From Burkholderiaceae bacterium (GTDB lineage: Bacteria; Pseudomonadota; Gammaproteobacteria; Burkholderiales; Burkholderiaceae_C), in the NCBI GenBank assembly GCA_016790515.1, contig JAEUOY010000080.1:1-40307 (forward strand): a stretch of 40,307 nucleotides of DNA, written 5' to 3'. The notes beneath the pieces are model-generated. The model saw only the letters and a list, made by a program, of their open reading frames with translations, was not told where the DNA came from and made no database searches. Of the stretch, positions 38,846 through 40,307 are shown piece after piece. Numbering within the stretch: position 1 is the stretch's first letter; every line of letters begins with the position of its first letter. The translations under genes were made by a program, and so were the position numbers.

Positions 38846-39526
38846 GTGGATTACGCGTCGCAGCAACGGAACCCGGGCAGACACCCGGTAGGCCTGATCG
38901 TCGTCGTGGTGTTGCACATCCTGCTGGGTTGGGCACTGGTCAACGGGCTCGGGCGCAAGATCGTCGAGGTGATCAAGGCGCCGATCGAGACCAAGATCAT
39001 CGACGAGGTCAAGCCGCCGCCACCGCCGCCGCCCGAGAACCTGCCGCCGCCGCCGAAGGTCGCGCTGCCACCGCCGTCGTTCGTGCCGCCGCCGGAAGTG
39101 CAGATCGCGCAGCCGCAGCAGGCGCCGTCGATCACCGTCACCCGCGAGGCGCCGCCGCCGGCGCCGGTGACGCTCGCGCCGGCACCGGCGCCCGGCCCCA
39201 CCGCCCCGGCGGCCCCACCCGCGCCGAAGCCGCAGGCGGTCCCGGCGCGGATCGACGTCAGCACCTGCGAGAAGCCCGAGTACCCGGCCGCGGCATTGCG
39301 CGCCGACGCCACCGGCACGACCAAGATCCGCTTCACCGTCGACGCCGCCGGCGCGGTCTCCAAGGCCGAGGTCGAACGCTCGGCCGGCCTCTCGCGCGAA
39401 CATCGTCTGCTCGACCGCACCGCGGTCGAAGCGCTCAGCAAGTGCCGCTTCAAGCCTGGCACCGACGAGCACGGCAAACCCGTCGGCGGCACCACGGTGG
39501 TCGACTACGTCTGGAAGACGGAGTAG
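38846..39526 (+). CDS. tonB: Energy transducer TonB
   Basis: TonB spans the periplasm and transmits ExbB-ExbD proton-motive-force energy to outer-membrane receptors for siderophores, vitamin B12 and other solutes. In this 226-residue frame one membrane anchor lies at residues about 15-33 (VGLIVVVVLHILLGWALV), a Pro-rich spacer at 50-130 (PPPPPPPENLPPPPKV), and the C-terminal TonB domain at 140-226 (CEKPEYPAAALRADATGTTKIRFTVD...AVEALSKCRFKPGTDEHGKP). GTG 38846 is chosen because GGAGG lies 8 bp upstream; an in-frame ATG at 38774 would add 24 residues. The gene is followed by exbB with a 104-bp gap. It is divergent from the eCIS operon and most likely unrelated to it. Confidence 0.94.
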   Translation: MDYASQQRNPGRHPVGLIVVVVLHILLGWALVNGLGRKIVEVIKAPIETKIIDEVKPPPPPPPENLPPPPKVALPPPSFVPPPEVQIAQPQQAPSITVTREAPPPAPVTLAPAPAPGPTAPAAPPAPKPQAVPARIDVSTCEKPEYPAAALRADATGTTKIRFTVDAAGAVSKAEVERSAGLSREHRLLDRTAVEALSKCRFKPGTDEHGKPVGGTTVVDYVWKTE

Positions 39527-39630
39527 GCCGCGGCCAGGGTTGCCTCCCTGACTGCCGCCGCCCCACCCTTTTGTTTGTTCAACGCCCCCTGGATGCGCCG
39601 CTGGCGCGACCACCGTTCCCTGGAGTCACC

Positions 39631-40307
39631 ATGTCCCTGATCGAGATCGTGCGCGCGCCGCTGGCCGCCGCCTTGCTGGCGCTTGCCGCCTTCGTCACCA
39701 GCGCGCCGACGCCCGCGCTGGCCCAGGCCTCGGCCCCCGAGATCGCCACCGCGCCAGCGGTCACGGTGGCCAAGGAGGAGGTTTCCAACCCCTACGGCCT
39801 CGACGCCCTGTGGACGCAGGGCGACTTCGTCGCCCGCGGCACGCTGATCATCATGGTCATCATGTCGATGGCCTCCTGGTACGTGATCTTCACCAAGCTG
39901 TTCGAGCAGAGCAAGATGCTCAGGGCCGCCAGCAACGTCGGCGAAGGCTTCTGGAAGGCCGGCTCGATGAAGCAGGCCGCGGGCACGCTGCCCGAGGGCA
40001 GCGCCTTCCGCTACATCGCCGAGCAGGGCGTCAAGGCCGACGACCACCACGAAGGCACGCTGGTCGAGCAGATCGACCGCCACACCTGGATCACGATGAG
40101 CATCGAGCGCGCGGTGGGCAACATCAACAGCCGCCTGCAGGACGGCCTGGCGATCCTGGCCACCGTCGGCTCCACCGCCCCGTTCGTCGGCCTGTTCGGC
40201 ACCGTCTGGGGCATCTACCACGCGCTGACCGCGATCGGCATCTCGGGCCAGGCCTCGATCGACAAGGTCGCCGGTCCGGTCGGCGAGGCGCTCATCATGA
40301 CCGCCTT
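39631..40307 (+). CDS. exbB: ExbB/TolQ-family proton channel protein (N-terminal 225 residues, cut by window edge)
   Basis: ExbB forms the inner-membrane proton channel of the Ton system. The 225 visible residues start with a signal-like, Ala-rich segment (8-32), followed by a Pro/Ala linker, a first membrane segment at about 70-90 (TLIIMVIMSMASWYVIFTK) and a second at about 172-198 with GSTAPFVGLFGTVWGIYHA, the MotA/TolQ/ExbB signature. ERAVGNINSRLQDGLAILATVGSTAP matches the conserved cytoplasmic-to-membrane transition. The frame is open at the right edge, and the third membrane segment (ASxDKVAGPVGEALIMTA) has begun. ATG 39631 follows CTGGAGTCACC. A longer N-terminus with a leader-like region is common in Burkholderiales ExbB. 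It probably continues with exbD outside the window. Confidence 0.94.
   Translation, partial: MSLIEIVRAPLAAALLALAAFVTSAPTPALAQASAPEIATAPAVTVAKEEVSNPYGLDALWTQGDFVARGTLIIMVIMSMASWYVIFTKLFEQSKMLRAASNVGEGFWKAGSMKQAAGTLPEGSAFRYIAEQGVKADDHHEGTLVEQIDRHTWITMSIERAVGNINSRLQDGLAILATVGSTAPFVGLFGTVWGIYHALTAIGISGQASIDKVAGPVGEALIMTA

Noticed and set aside
38846-40307. Functional link between tonB/exbB and the eCIS
   Set aside because: The genes are divergent, complete housekeeping genes of iron/vitamin uptake. Adjacency alone does not support a shared role.

Overview
The window looks like chromosomal DNA of a high-GC (about 70%) betaproteobacterium, most likely a Burkholderiales member of the Rubrivivax/Ideonella/Leptothrix type. 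This rests on strong GC3 bias, Burkholderiales-typical neighbours (pmbA-darP-mogA, a secreted protease paired with an FHA membrane protein) and GC-rich intergenic palindromes like those common in that order. The genus is an inference. I see no tRNA, rRNA, insertion sequence or CRISPR array.

Left part (1-12955, housekeeping): a truncated UvrD/Rep helicase (-), a secreted hypothetical protein (+), GMP reductase guaC (+), a TRAP transporter whose membrane subunits (+) face their periplasmic binding protein (-) across a shared hairpin, pmbA (-) divergent from darP-mogA (+), serine acetyltransferase cysE (-), an overlapping protease/FHA pair (+) and a CinA/MoaB-type molybdopterin-binding protein (+). 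malQ (-) follows at 12974-14470.

Centre (14529-38487, all minus strand): an apparently complete extracellular contractile injection system (eCIS; Afp/PVC type). In transcription order it encodes a tube terminator/cap (DUF4255), one sheath, three tube-like proteins, a DUF5908 Afp6-like protein, a LysM spike-tube adaptor, a VgrG-like spike, a small unknown protein, a gp25 baseplate protein, a PAAR-like tip, a 1523-aa baseplate wedge protein, a tail fibre with a self-cleaving S74 chaperone domain, a 1487-aa wedge protein with an Ig-like-repeat C-terminal half, a CIS tape-measure protein, a DUF4157 protein with a C-terminal candidate toxin domain, a small OB-like protein and the AAA+ ATPase. No capsid, portal, terminase, lysis or TssJLM/ClpV genes are present, so it is neither a prophage nor a type VI system. 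Most genes are separated by 100 bp or less or overlap, so one long operon is likely, expressed from the 38.5-38.8 kb region.

Right part (38488-40307): a 358-bp regulatory gap with a 22-bp palindrome and 8-bp direct repeats, then divergent tonB and a truncated exbB (+).

The parts most worth attention are the DUF4157-fused candidate effector and its small neighbour, the repeat-extended wedge protein, and the repeats inside and upstream of the operon.
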